Shown one piece after another: positions 15,513-24,063 of a stretch of DNA of 64,000 nt. The translations under genes and the position numbers were made by a program. The notes below the pieces were generated by a model. It had not been told where the DNA came from. It searched no databases and saw only the letters and a program-made list of their open reading frames with translations. Source of the stretch: Muribaculaceae bacterium (lineage in GTDB: Bacteria; Bacteroidota; Bacteroidia; Bacteroidales; Muribaculaceae); contig JAIDSM010000123.1 of NCBI GenBank assembly GCA_029061225.1, forward strand, positions 1 through 64,000, read 5' to 3'. The first letter of the stretch is position 1. Every line of letters starts with the position of its first letter.

Positions 15513-17116
15513 AGATTCCAAAATCTTTAATATACTATATGATTGCAGCATCGGTAGCCGTAATATCAGGTCTACCGATGCATGCGGAATCAGCCCCCCC
15601 CGCATATACCCTTAATCTTTCGAGCGGCAAGCTGCCCAAAGACGTGGAGACGGCCAACACCAATGGGCTGCTCCCCAAAAAGTCGGCCTACAAGCGTGGA
15701 TACACGGAGAAGGGATGGACAGTAGACCGCCTCTACAACCTTGGCTATGTAGCCGTGACTCCCACTTATACCGCCGGAGAGGGCAACTGCGAGAACACGC
15801 TCACCCTTCCCCCGCTGAAAATCGAAAATGGACACAGGCTCATCTGGAAGGCACAGTCAGTCTACAGGCATTTTCCTGAGAGCTACCGTGTGGAGGCAGT
15901 ACCGACAGACGGAAGCAATCCCGTAACCTTAGCCGAGGTCGAGGCTGAGTCATATTCGGCCACGGCCCATAATATACCGCTTACCCCGGTCGAGGGAAAG
16001 GAAGTATCGCTGCGTTTCGTATGCACAAGCAGCGAAGGCTATCTGCTGGCTATGTGGGACGTGCAGGTAGGTGAGTTTACAGACGAGGTGTCTACAGAAG
16101 AAGCATTCACCGCCGGCTCATCCGGCGATCCCTTCATGCGCAAATTTCTCGTAGACAGAGGTACCGGGATGTGGTGTGTCAACTGCCCCGCCGGAGACAT
16201 CGCCGTAGACCGGCTTATGGAGCTATACGGAGACAGGGTAGTCTCCCTGAACACCCATGTCAGGGACGCGCTCGGCAATCAGGCATACTGGGATAAACTC
16301 GACTGGTATGCCGTGCCCTACATGATGCTCAACCGCATAAAGGGTTCAGCAGGCCCGAATACGAATAAATTCAGCCAATACTACGAGCAGCCCACTTCGT
16401 TTGCCATACGAATCGACGAGATTCCCGCTCCTCAGGGACGCACGCTCGAAATTACAGCACATGTGAGTGTTAACGAGACGATCGACAATAGCGACGGACG
16501 TTATCGTCTGGGATATGTCTTGACCGGAGACTACCATGATCCCACCAATCCGGAATTCATTCAGAGCAACAACTGCAATCAGCCGTCATACGGACCATAC
16601 TATTATCTGCCTTCCAGCATCCACCCTGAACTGATGTATTATGAAGACGTGACGCTGACCACTGAAGGCGCTTTCGATGGCATAGAAGGCTCCCTCCCGA
16701 CATCGATGGAAACAGGGAAAGACTATGAAGTGAGATGGCAGGCCGAGGTACCCGAGCTTCTTTCCAATCCGGCGGAGGCGCGAGTGGTGGCATACGTACT
16801 TGACACCACGACAGGAGAAGTCCAGAACACGGATGCGCTGCGTGTAGGAGAGCATCCGACGGGAGGCGTAAGCGATATCCGTCAGGACGAAACATCATGC
16901 ATACTTGGCGCCACACGTGAAGGTGTCAGAGTGAGGATTGCTGCCGGTAAGGAGTATCGTCTTGACATATATGACGTAGCAGGCAGCCTGATAGGTTCGC
17001 ACAGGGGTATCAGCCACGGGCAAGAAGTCTTGCCATATCAGATACCGCCCGGCATCTACTTCATCACACTTTCGACAGCCCAAACGCATGCCTCCGTGAA
17101 GGCAGCAGTGCGCTGA
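15509..17116 (+). CDS. Secreted Omp28-like protein with CxxC and T9SS-like tail
   Basis: The 535-residue protein has a signal peptide (about 1-27, ending MHAES). An N-terminal beta-sandwich-like region (about 30-195) resembles the choice-of-anchor/discoidin-like modules of T9SS proteins. An Omp28-type thioredoxin-like domain follows, with 'VDRGTGMWCVNCPAGDIAVD' near residue 222 (CxxC). The C-terminal domain has 'YRLDIYDVAGSLIGSHRG' and later PPGIYFITL. It is translationally coupled to the preceding HAF-like gene (4-bp overlap) and lies 42 bp before the third gene. It could act in disulfide handling on secreted partners; this is inference. Confidence 0.85.
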   Translation: MKIPKSLIYYMIAASVAVISGLPMHAESAPPAYTLNLSSGKLPKDVETANTNGLLPKKSAYKRGYTEKGWTVDRLYNLGYVAVTPTYTAGEGNCENTLTLPPLKIENGHRLIWKAQSVYRHFPESYRVEAVPTDGSNPVTLAEVEAESYSATAHNIPLTPVEGKEVSLRFVCTSSEGYLLAMWDVQVGEFTDEVSTEEAFTAGSSGDPFMRKFLVDRGTGMWCVNCPAGDIAVDRLMELYGDRVVSLNTHVRDALGNQAYWDKLDWYAVPYMMLNRIKGSAGPNTNKFSQYYEQPTSFAIRIDEIPAPQGRTLEITAHVSVNETIDNSDGRYRLGYVLTGDYHDPTNPEFIQSNNCNQPSYGPYYYLPSSIHPELMYYEDVTLTTEGAFDGIEGSLPTSMETGKDYEVRWQAEVPELLSNPAEARVVAYVLDTTTGEVQNTDALRVGEHPTGGVSDIRQDETSCILGATREGVRVRIAAGKEYRLDIYDVAGSLIGSHRGISHGQEVLPYQIPPGIYFITLSTAQTHASVKAAVR

Positions 17117-17158
17117 CAATATTACTATATCTATAGCTAAACACCTAATTATAGAAAT

Positions 17159-18769
17159 ATGAATAAATTAATTACATCTTTCGCGACATTGGCATTAGCC
17201 ACGACTGCCTTTGCAGCCGACCATGATTTCTCCTATACGGTTGATCCGGCTGAGGGATCAGTGTCGATCCTGCAGTTTGTCACCATGACCTTCCCGAATC
17301 TGGATGAGATCGAAATCAATTCCTCCGACGATCTCACCGTGCAGCGTGCCGACGGCAGCCGCGTGCGCGGCGTGGATGTATCAGTAGAAGACGATAACAA
17401 GCTTGCATTCGTATTCGGAGCCGAACAGACCGATCCCGGCACGTACACCATCAATATTCCTGCAGGTTCACTGGCCGGATACGCCGACAACTACGAATGG
17501 ATGGAAGATAATCCCACCGACATCGTGCTTACCTATAAAATAGGGAATCAGGGTGCGGAAGGCATCGACTGGACCTGCCAGACAGACCCGGCTGTGGGAA
17601 GCGTAGAAGAGCTGCAGAACATATATCTGTATTTCCCCAACATAACGGTGGTAGACATAAACTCTAAGTCGGACATAGTGCTCAGCTACAACGGCACCCC
17701 TATCGACGGAGTGAAAATCTCAGAGGAGGATGCGAATCTCTTCCGTATATACACACCCGAGTCTCAGACAGCCGCAGGCACATACACCCTAAGCATCGCC
17801 AAGTATGCGTTATGCGCATTCAACGATGAGGAATCTTATCCGGAAGACCTGCCGAATGAACTGACCTTCACATGGACCATAGACGGAGCAGCATCAGACA
17901 CACCGGTAGAATACGACCTTCAGCTTGCCATCAGCTCACCCAGGCCCAACGCCGACGGACAGATTTCCGCAGAGAAATCGCTTGAGTCGATCTTCTTCGT
18001 ATGCGAGGAGAAGAATCTCGTCACAGCGGAAGGATCAGAAATTGAGGTCACCCTCAAGGAAGACAACGGAAACTTCAGCGCCAAGGGGCGTCTGCGCAAG
18101 ACCAACGGCTTGAATGCAAACTACAGTTATTTCTCCGTTTCATTCGGCAAGGAACCCTCCTATAACGGAAAGTACACCATCACTATTCCCAAGGGAGCCT
18201 TCGGCAACGAGGTGTGGGCACAGAATCCCAAGTACGGCCGCAGCAACGACGAAATCAAGATAAGCTTCGAGCTTATAGACGGAGCAGACTACGATACATT
18301 TATCCTGGAGCCGTTAGCGATCGACCCAGAGGAGGGAACATATAAAACCGGTAAGGAAATCTCCACCATCACACTAAAATTCGCAGAGGGAGTGGAAGCA
18401 GTCAAGGGCGCGTCGGCGACACTCGCAGGCGTAGACAACAGCTATGTCGAGACCGCCGAGTTCAAGGCTGTAGATGGAGGTTTTGCCGTGACCTTCGGCA
18501 GCACACCCAGCCAGAGCGGGAATTATATGCTGACCGTATCACAGGGTATGTTCGGTGACGAAGACTTTGTGAAAACCGGTACAGGCAAGGCCAGCGCACC
18601 GATCAGCATAAAATACACAATCGACCATTCCTCAGGCGTATGCGCCATAGAAGCCGACAAAGAGGGTGTGATCTACAATCTCCAGGGTGTACCCGTCAAC
18701 GCTACCGTAGACCATCTTCCTGCCGGGGTATATGTGATTGACGGAAAGAAGGTCATGATAAACAAATAA
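17159..18769 (+). CDS. Secreted tandem Ig-like-domain protein with T9SS C-terminal domain
   Basis: The 536-residue protein has a signal peptide (about 1-20, ending AFAAD). It has four tandem beta-sandwich modules of about 115 residues, each opening with a 'VDPAEGSVSILQ' or 'TDPAVGSVEELQ' type line and closing with 'GTYTINIPAGSL' or 'GKYTITIPKGAF'. The C-terminal sorting-like domain reads 'VIYNLQGVPVN', then 'HLPAGVYVIDGKKVMINK'. The same module occurs in the 36043 and 32179 proteins. It is the last gene of the 14055 operon, followed by a clear terminator. Likely a surface or adhesive scaffold; ligand unknown. Confidence 0.85.
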   Translation: MNKLITSFATLALATTAFAADHDFSYTVDPAEGSVSILQFVTMTFPNLDEIEINSSDDLTVQRADGSRVRGVDVSVEDDNKLAFVFGAEQTDPGTYTINIPAGSLAGYADNYEWMEDNPTDIVLTYKIGNQGAEGIDWTCQTDPAVGSVEELQNIYLYFPNITVVDINSKSDIVLSYNGTPIDGVKISEEDANLFRIYTPESQTAAGTYTLSIAKYALCAFNDEESYPEDLPNELTFTWTIDGAASDTPVEYDLQLAISSPRPNADGQISAEKSLESIFFVCEEKNLVTAEGSEIEVTLKEDNGNFSAKGRLRKTNGLNANYSYFSVSFGKEPSYNGKYTITIPKGAFGNEVWAQNPKYGRSNDEIKISFELIDGADYDTFILEPLAIDPEEGTYKTGKEISTITLKFAEGVEAVKGASATLAGVDNSYVETAEFKAVDGGFAVTFGSTPSQSGNYMLTVSQGMFGDEDFVKTGTGKASAPISIKYTIDHSSGVCAIEADKEGVIYNLQGVPVNATVDHLPAGVYVIDGKKVMINK

Positions 18770-18812
18770 GCTACACGGACTGCCGGCACCGGCAGAGTGA
18801 CAATTCCTACGG

Positions 18813-18851
18813 GATGGGAGCGACTATATGATGGTCGCTCCCATCATTTTT
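18813..18851 (+). terminator. Intrinsic terminator of the 14055-18769 operon
   Basis: A perfect 12-bp stem (GATGGGAGCGAC at 18813-18824 and its complement at 18834-18845) with a 9-nt loop, followed by ATTTTT. Confidence 0.88.
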
Positions 18852-18943
18852 CTTACGTGGTTTCACTCCCGACAGATCCGTTACGCACCGGAGTGGAGTT
18901 GGTGATGGGCGGGAGAATTTTTTTATAAATGGAGTTTTTTTTG

Positions 18944-18951
18944 TAATTTTG
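18944..18951 (+). promoter_or_regulatory. Candidate -7 element just before the amino-acid permease
   Basis: TAATTTTG lies only 4 bp before the ATG at 18956 and has no clear -33 partner. If functional it would give a leaderless or near-leaderless transcript. Confidence 0.35.
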
Positions 18952-18955
18952 CGGC

Positions 18956-20326
18956 ATGGAACAGGAGAAAGTCTTTGTCGATAAGAATAAGTTGGGGCTC
19001 ACGGGATTGGTGGCCCTTGTATTCGGGATGATGGTGGGTAGCGGAATATTCAATATACCGCAGAACATGGCGGCGGGAGCCGGCCTTGGAGCAGTGATGA
19101 TAGGCTGGGGCATCACCGCGACGGGTATGCTTATGCTTGTGTCTACCTTCAAGATGCTGAGCGACCGCCATCCGGAACTCAACGAGGGGATATATCTCTA
19201 TGCGGAGAAAGGCTTCGGACGATTCACCGGTTTCTTCGTGGCGTGGGGCTATTGGCTTTGCGCCTGTTTTGCGAACGTGGCGTATGCAGTGATGCTCAAC
19301 GATACATTCGGAGCGTTCTTCCCTACCCTGCTCAATCACGGACTTCCGACGATACTCTTCTGCTCTGCCCTGATATGGGTGATGTATTTCCTCATCAGCT
19401 CGGGCATGCGCACCTCTTCCATCATAGCTACCGCGGCTGCCACACTGAAACTCAGCGTCATTGCACTAATCATCATACTCCTGGCACTCAACATCAAGTA
19501 TGAGACTCTGACGGCCGACATATGGTGTCTTGGGACAGGAATCGGAGGAATCACGAGTCAGGTAAAGAGCACGATGCTCGTGACACTATGGTGCTTCATC
19601 GGCATAGAGGGGGCAGTCGTCATGTCGGGACGCGCGCGCAGGCAGAGCGATGTCGGGAAGGCCGGTGTGTTAGGTTTTCTGGCCGCCTGGATACTCTATG
19701 TGCTTGTGTCGGTGTTCTGCTTCGGTATCATGTCTCGGGCTGAGCTTGCAGGTCTGGAGGATCCTTCAGTGGCGTACGCTTTGCGCAGTATCTGCGGAGA
19801 ATGGGCTTACTGGCTCGTGATAATCGCTGTGATCATCTCGATTACCGGCGGCTGGTTTGCCTGGACTATTGTAACTGCCGAGCAACCTTATTCGGCAGCA
19901 CATCACGGAATATTTCCTAAGTTTCTTCTCAAGAAAGACGGAAGCGACTCCTTGCAGCCGGCACTGCTGGCTTCGAGCGTCATCATGCAATGTTTTCTTT
20001 TTTTAGTGGTGATGGCGGAAGACGTGTATCTCTACGCTCTCAATATCACGGGACTGATGGTGCTCCCCGCATATCTCTTCAGCGGACTTTTTCTCGTGAA
20101 GATGGCTCGAATGGATTATAAGTGCGGATTACTTACAGAACATGCGAAGAGAGGATATGCCTATGGACTTACAATTGGGGTCTGCTGTACGGTTTTCTGC
20201 ATATGGATGCTGTATGCTGCAGGAATCGGACTGCTGCTGCAAGCGGTAGCGTTTTATCTGGTGGGACTGCCGCTTTACCGTAGGGGGAAACCGAGCCCAA
20301 GGCCCGGGCACCTAAACAAACAGTGA
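18956..20326 (+). CDS. APC-family amino-acid permease, arginine/ornithine antiporter-like
   Basis: This 456-residue inner-membrane protein has about 12-13 hydrophobic segments. The first helix carries the substrate-binding GSGIF motif of the APC superfamily ('GMMVGSGIFNIPQNMAAGAG'), and the middle has 'WCFIGIEGAVVMSGRA', typical of the basic amino acid/polyamine antiporter (APA) branch that includes ArcD-type arginine:ornithine exchangers. Substrate is not proven. The last about 12 codons (KPSPRPGHLNKQ) fall within a 37-bp repeat shared with 51608-51644, so the tail may be repeat-derived. The frame runs 4 bp past the GTG at 20323, but the following gene probably starts at 20341. Confidence 0.88.
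   Translation: MEQEKVFVDKNKLGLTGLVALVFGMMVGSGIFNIPQNMAAGAGLGAVMIGWGITATGMLMLVSTFKMLSDRHPELNEGIYLYAEKGFGRFTGFFVAWGYWLCACFANVAYAVMLNDTFGAFFPTLLNHGLPTILFCSALIWVMYFLISSGMRTSSIIATAAATLKLSVIALIIILLALNIKYETLTADIWCLGTGIGGITSQVKSTMLVTLWCFIGIEGAVVMSGRARRQSDVGKAGVLGFLAAWILYVLVSVFCFGIMSRAELAGLEDPSVAYALRSICGEWAYWLVIIAVIISITGGWFAWTIVTAEQPYSAAHHGIFPKFLLKKDGSDSLQPALLASSVIMQCFLFLVVMAEDVYLYALNITGLMVLPAYLFSGLFLVKMARMDYKCGLLTEHAKRGYAYGLTIGVCCTVFCIWMLYAAGIGLLLQAVAFYLVGLPLYRRGKPSPRPGHLNKQ
20287..20323. repeat. 37-bp repeat, copy A, inside permease 3' end
   Basis: It matches 51608-51644 at all but about five positions: GAAACCGAGCC, then an AAGGC palindrome partner, then CACC and AAACAAACAG. The centre (GAGCC-YAA-GGCYC) can form a short hairpin. 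This copy is translated as the C-terminus of the permease; copy B is intergenic. Confidence 0.8.
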
Positions 20327-20340
20327 CAATTGAAAGAAAT

Positions 20341-21159
20341 ATGATATATTATTTTTCGGGGACGAGGAATTCGAGATATGCGGCAATACGTATCGGATCG
20401 CTTACGGGGAACGAGGTACGGTTTATTCCCGCACTGGATCCTTATAATGAAAGGATTGATCTTTCTGCGGATGAATCCGCAGGGAAATCCAAATACACAT
20501 CTATAGGTTTTGTCTTTCCCGTATATGCATGGGGAGTGCCACCGGTCGTGATGGATTTTATCGAGAGATTGCCGGAGAAGTTCGTGCAGTACGTCAATGA
20601 GCATCAGATAGCGGTATGGTGCGTGGCGACGTGCGGAGACGAGACGGGGATGGCCGTGGAAATGCTGCGTAAGGGGCTTGCAAAGCGCGGCATTAAGCTT
20701 GCAGGCGCGTGGAGCCTCATCATGCCGAACGTTTATGTTCTGCTTCCGGGATTCGGGACGGATCCGAAAGATGTGGAGGAGCGGAAGCTTTCGGAGGCTG
20801 TGAGACGGATTGAGGAAATAGCTTCGCGGATCAACGATGGCATATGGGAGGACGACGTGCATTTAGGGCCGTGGCCAAGGGTAAAGACCTCAATCGTCTA
20901 TCCCCTTTTCAAGAGATGGGGAGTCAATACAAAGAAATGGCATTATACCGATGCATGCATCGGATGCGGTAAGTGTGAACGGGGCTGTCCGGTGGGGAAC
21001 ATCGCCATTACGAATGGCAGGCCGATATGGGGGACTGACTGCACGAGCTGCTGCGCCTGCTATCATGTGTGTCCTACGCGTGGGGCACAGTATGGGAGTG
21101 TCACGAAGAATGCAGGGCAATACTATTTTAAAGATAAAAGATTAATTATTAAAGATTAG
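20341..21159 (+). CDS. EFR1-family flavodoxin-ferredoxin protein
   Basis: This cytoplasmic redox protein of about 272 residues combines an N-terminal flavodoxin-like domain with two C-terminal [4Fe-4S] clusters. The FMN phosphate loop is 'YYFSGTRNSRYAA' at the very start, which favours the ATG at 20341 over the GTG at 20323. The usual SGTGNS has Arg in place of the central Gly. The clusters are 'CIGCGKCERGCP' and 'CTSCCACYHVCP' (about residues 205-250), both with CxxCxxCxxxCP spacing. A role as an electron carrier is inferred. It follows the permease by 14 bp, though functional linkage is unclear. Confidence 0.9.
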   Translation: MIYYFSGTRNSRYAAIRIGSLTGNEVRFIPALDPYNERIDLSADESAGKSKYTSIGFVFPVYAWGVPPVVMDFIERLPEKFVQYVNEHQIAVWCVATCGDETGMAVEMLRKGLAKRGIKLAGAWSLIMPNVYVLLPGFGTDPKDVEERKLSEAVRRIEEIASRINDGIWEDDVHLGPWPRVKTSIVYPLFKRWGVNTKKWHYTDACIGCGKCERGCPVGNIAITNGRPIWGTDCTSCCACYHVCPTRGAQYGSVTKNAGQYYFKDKRLIIKD

Positions 21160-21187
21160 AAATAAAATATAAAAGATTAAAGATTCT
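21155..21187. repeat. AT-rich simple repeat (AAAGATTAGAAAT phrase)
   Basis: AAAGATTA phrases overlap the stop of the ferredoxin gene; its last residues come from the repeat. It is similar to 1895-1926. Confidence 0.6.
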
Positions 21188-21256
21188 TGGGGAAAGGGGA
21201 AAAAGTGTTAAAAACCATAGTTTTTAGCGTTAATGCATTAAATTTTTTGAAGAAAA

Positions 21257-21288
21257 TTTGGTGGATTCGAAAATAAGTATTAACTTTG
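21257..21288 (+). promoter_or_regulatory. Bacteroidota promoter for the small lipoprotein
   Basis: TTTG at 21257-21260, a 20-bp spacer, then TAACTTTG at 21281-21288. The leader to the ATG at 21339 is about 45 nt. Confidence 0.8.
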
Positions 21289-21338
21289 CATCGTTTTTGA
21301 AAGCAAAACATGTTTTATTATTTTAAATTTAAAAGGAA

Positions 21339-21581
21339 ATGAAGAAAATCGTTCTCGCTCTCGCTGTTGTATTCAGCGTAGCACTCGTATCTTGCGGCAA
21401 CAAGCAGACCTCTGAAAATGACTGCCCCGTAGTAGAAGAAGGCGCAGCTGTTGTAGAAGAAGTAGTTACTAACGACACAGACACCAACAATGCTCCGGCA
21501 GCTGAAGTTGCAGAAGGCGCAGCTGTTGTAGAAGAGGCTCCCGCTGAGGCTGCTCCCGCTGAGGCTGAGGCTGGCAAGTAA
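21339..21581 (+). CDS. Small Ala/Glu/Val-rich lipoprotein
   Basis: This 80-residue product has a lipoprotein signal peptide with lipobox LVSC (Cys19). The mature part has low complexity and contains the duplicated block 'EGAAVVEE' (about residues 37-44 and 61-68) and 'APAEAAPAEAEAGK' at the end. No folded domain is expected. It has its own perfect promoter and strong terminator, suggesting an abundant monocistronic message. It could be an envelope lipoprotein like those of other Bacteroidales; function unknown. Codons in the repeats are nearly identical, suggesting recent duplication. Confidence 0.88.
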   Translation: MKKIVLALAVVFSVALVSCGNKQTSENDCPVVEEGAAVVEEVVTNDTDTNNAPAAEVAEGAAVVEEAPAEAAPAEAEAGK

Positions 21582-21637
21582 TCACAACACAGAAGCAGAG
21601 TACGTATCTCACAATAAATGAGAGACGTCTAAAAGAC

Positions 21638-21680
21638 AATCGGTGCATTCCCAATGGGGGGTCTGCACCGATTCCTTTTT
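21638..21680 (+). terminator. Intrinsic terminator after the small lipoprotein
   Basis: A perfect 10-bp stem (AATCGGTGCA at 21638-21647 and TGCACCGATT at 21664-21673) has an inner CCC/GGG pairing and is followed by CCTTTTTA. Confidence 0.85.
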
Positions 21681-21687
21681 ATGTAAT

Positions 21688-21755
21688 TAAGAATGGAGAA
21701 TTGAGAATTGGCTGCGCAGTATGGATTATGATAGGCTGCGCGGCCCTACATGACA
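21688..21755. repeat. Composite intergenic repeat (AATTGAGAATTGG / GGCTGCGCAGTA)
   Basis: A GAATGGAGAATTGAGAATTGG stretch leads into GGCTGCGCAGTATGG and GGCTGCGCGGCCCTAC. The latter resembles the GGCTACGCAGTA...CCTAC frames at 1930 and 6685. Confidence 0.6.
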
Positions 21756-21792
21756 GACGAAGACATTAGATAAATAAAGAAATATCAGGAAG

Positions 21793-22446
21793 ATGATTGA
21801 GTGGATATACAATATCAAGAATGTGATATTTGATCTCGGGGGTGTGGTGATTAATCTGGACAGGGACCGAGCGGTGAGAGCATTGGAAAAATTAGGATTC
21901 GAAGGAGCCGATGAAATGCTGGGACTCTACGGACAGAAGGCTCCATTCCTCGGACTCGAGACAGGAGAGACACCTGCAGGGGAATTTTTCGACATCATGC
22001 GCTCTCAGATGAATCCCGGCGTTACAGATAAAGAGATCACTACAGCCATCAACGAATTCTTAGTGGACCTTCCTGCCAAACGGCTTGAGATGCTGCGCCG
22101 GATGAGGATGGCCGGATACCGCATCTTCATGCTGAGCAATACGAATCCCGTGATGTATAACAGCTGGATCGACCGTGCTTTCCGTCAGGAAGGTGGCACT
22201 GTAAACGATTATTTCGACGGTATAGTGGTATCGTATCAGGAATTGATGTGCAAGCCTAACGTGAAGATCTTTGAGACGCTGATGCGCCGGTATGGCCTTA
22301 ATCCCTCAGAGACACTTATGCTGGATGACTCGGAGAAGAACTGCCGCGCGGCTGCCGATGCAGGGGCACACGCATTCCGCGTAGGAAAGAGCGAGAATGA
22401 CGATATGATGGCTATTTGCGGTGCACTTTTAGAAGCAAGGAATTAA
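21793..22446 (+). CDS. HAD-superfamily hydrolase (subfamily IA)
   Basis: This is a cytoplasmic phosphatase-like protein of 217 residues. HAD motif I is 'VIFDLGGVVINLD' (about residues 11-23); the second Asp of DxD is replaced by Gly (DLGGV), as in YihX-type phosphatases. Motif II is in 'IFMLSNTNPVMYN', motif III lysine in 'CKPNVKIFE' and motif IV in 'TLMLDDSEKNCRAA'. The substrate is likely a sugar phosphate or nucleotide, not determinable here. It lies about 45 bp upstream of ribF with GTTAAGG repeats between. Confidence 0.9.
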   Translation: MIEWIYNIKNVIFDLGGVVINLDRDRAVRALEKLGFEGADEMLGLYGQKAPFLGLETGETPAGEFFDIMRSQMNPGVTDKEITTAINEFLVDLPAKRLEMLRRMRMAGYRIFMLSNTNPVMYNSWIDRAFRQEGGTVNDYFDGIVVSYQELMCKPNVKIFETLMRRYGLNPSETLMLDDSEKNCRAAADAGAHAFRVGKSENDDMMAICGALLEARN

Positions 22447-22486
22447 GGGTTAAGAGTTAAGGGTTAAGAGTTAAGGGTTAAGAGAA
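22440..22486. repeat. Simple repeat (GGGTTAAGAGTTAA phrase)
   Basis: About five GTTAAGA/GTTAAGG units fill the gap between the HAD gene and ribF; the same unit occurs at 6404 and 25327. Confidence 0.7.
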
Positions 22487-22490
22487 GAAT

Positions 22491-23390
22491 ATGGAGAAGG
22501 CGGTGACGATCGGGACGTTTGATGGAATACATAGGGGGCATCGGGTAGTGCTTGAGACACTTAAGCGAGAGGCCGAGATGCGGGGCCTGCAACCGGTGGC
22601 GATCAGTTTCGACCGTCATCCGCTTGAGCTCGTAGCACCGGAACGAGCACCCGGAAACCTAACCTCTACCACGCGTAAAGCAGAGCTGATACGTCAGGAG
22701 GGTGTGGAGCCGCTAATCCTTCCTTTTACGGAACAGCTACGCAATATGCGCGCCTACGACTGGCTGGTCCATATCCACAGGAAATATGGAGTACGTCTTC
22801 TCGTAGCCGGATATGACAACACATTCGGATGCGACGGCATAGATATGAGCATCGCCGACTATAAGACTATGGGGGAAGCGATAGGAATAGAGGTGGTTTC
22901 AGCTCCTGAAGAGGAGGGAGTGAGCAGCAGCGCCGTAAGAAAAGCGGTCAAATCCGGAAATATTGATAGGGCCATATCGCTCTTAGGACACCGTCCGGAA
23001 CTTGAGGGACGTGTGGCACCGGGATTCCATGTCGGTCATGAAATAGGATTTCCTACCGCCAACCTTCAGGTGCCATCCCAGTCAGTAGTGCCTTCTACTG
23101 GAGTATATGCAGCCATGGCCTTCATCGAAGGAAGCCCTGTTGGCTATCCTGCCATGGTGAATATAGGATACAGACCTACTTTCGAGGGTACTGAGAAGGA
23201 ATCAAAGCATCTGAGCGTAGAGGCGCATATCATAGGGAGTCAGACTGACTTGTACGGAAAGGATGTCAGGCTTGAATGGGTGGCAAGGATAAGGGATGAG
23301 AGGAAATTTTCTTCCATCGAGGAATTAAGGAAGCAGCTTGAGAGGGATAGAGAGGAGACGCTGGGGGTGATATTGAGTAATGAACATTGA
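22491..23390 (+). CDS. ribF: Bifunctional riboflavin kinase / FAD synthetase
   Basis: RibF converts riboflavin to FMN and then FAD in the cytoplasm. It is of normal length (299 residues). The N-terminal nucleotidyltransferase domain has 'TIGTFDGIHRGHR' (about residues 6-18; GxFDGxHxGH motif) and 'SSSAVRKAV'. The C-terminal flavokinase domain has 'GHEIGFPTANLQ', 'GVYAAMAF' and 'MVNIGYRPTF'. The ATG at 22491 is right after the simple repeats. The terminator at 23491 follows 100 bp of other repeats. Confidence 0.97.
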   Translation: MEKAVTIGTFDGIHRGHRVVLETLKREAEMRGLQPVAISFDRHPLELVAPERAPGNLTSTTRKAELIRQEGVEPLILPFTEQLRNMRAYDWLVHIHRKYGVRLLVAGYDNTFGCDGIDMSIADYKTMGEAIGIEVVSAPEEEGVSSSAVRKAVKSGNIDRAISLLGHRPELEGRVAPGFHVGHEIGFPTANLQVPSQSVVPSTGVYAAMAFIEGSPVGYPAMVNIGYRPTFEGTEKESKHLSVEAHIIGSQTDLYGKDVRLEWVARIRDERKFSSIEELRKQLERDREETLGVILSNEH

Positions 23391-23486
23391 GTAATGAACA
23401 TTGAGTAATGAACAATAAGTAATGAACATTGAGTAATGAACAATAAGTAATGAACAATAAGTAATGATCATTGAACATTGAGCAAT
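23381..23486. repeat. Simple-repeat tract (GAGTAATGAACAATAAGTAATGAACA)
   Basis: About eight tandem degenerate units of 12-13 bp (TAATGAACATTGAG / TAATGAACAATAAG) begin in the last codons of ribF. Both strands have spurious open frames. Confidence 0.85.
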
Positions 23487-23490
23487 GATT

Positions 23491-23530
23491 AAAGCCGGAA
23501 TCCTCAAGGATTTCGGCTTTTAATTTTTTT
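23491..23530 (+). terminator. Intrinsic terminator after ribF
   Basis: A 13-bp stem with one G-T pair (23491-23503 with 23508-23520), a TCAA loop and a downstream T-run (TTTTAATTTTTTTTG). A run of A on the other side could make it bidirectional for secG. Confidence 0.88.
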
Positions 23531-23623
23531 TGCTTGGGCAGCTCCGGCTATAGTTTCCTATTTCTTGTCCTGACCGGTTGGAAGCCGCCCTTCCATGAGC
23601 TACGCTGAAAGACTGCCTGCTTA

Positions 23624-24004
23624 TTACTTAGCGGGAGCTTCTGCAGCAGGAGCAGCAGGGGTTTCGGCGGCGGGAGTTTCAGCCGCAGGGGCTGCAGCTG
23701 GAGCAGGGGCTGCCGTCGTGGGAGCCGGAGCGGGAGCAGTAGTAGCTGCAGGCGCAGGAGCCATGCCGCTGCGTGTCACGGGAGTTTTAATCGCGAATGA
23801 AGCACAGATGCTGATGAGGCAGATGAAGATAGCGAGGCTCCAAGTCGCCTTCTCGATGAAATCGGTTGTCTTACGATAGCCCATATACTGGTTGCCCTGG
23901 CTATAGTCAGAGGCAAGACCGCCACCCTTTGACTTCTGGATAAGGACAGCGCCGATAAGCAGCAGAGCTGCGATCACGATGAGAATGCTGAGAAAGATGT
24001 ACAT
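23624..24004 (-). CDS. secG: Preprotein translocase subunit SecG
   Basis: SecG is the small inner-membrane subunit of SecYEG. The protein has 126 residues with two membrane helices (about 3-21 and 53-72) flanking the conserved cytoplasmic loop 'LIQKSKGGGLASDY'. After residue 75 there is a Pro/Ala/Thr-rich tail of about 50 residues with repeated APAP and ETPAA units, longer than the classical 70-110 residue SecG. It is co-directional with the TPR and lptE genes upstream, a common Bacteroidales cluster. Confidence 0.93.
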   Translation of the reverse strand: MYIFLSILIVIAALLLIGAVLIQKSKGGGLASDYSQGNQYMGYRKTTDFIEKATWSLAIFICLISICASFAIKTPVTRSGMAPAPAATTAPAPAPTTAAPAPAAAPAAETPAAETPAAPAAEAPAK

Positions 24005-24063
24005 TGTATGTAGATGAATTTAGGGCGTCGACGGCCAACAGACCGTGTCCGCGTTGATTTATA

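Noticed and set aside
23240..23507. Minus-strand frames rich in repeated HYS/CSL units at 23.2-23.5 kb
   Set aside because: They are translations of the TAATGAACA simple repeat and the ribF terminator; low complexity only.
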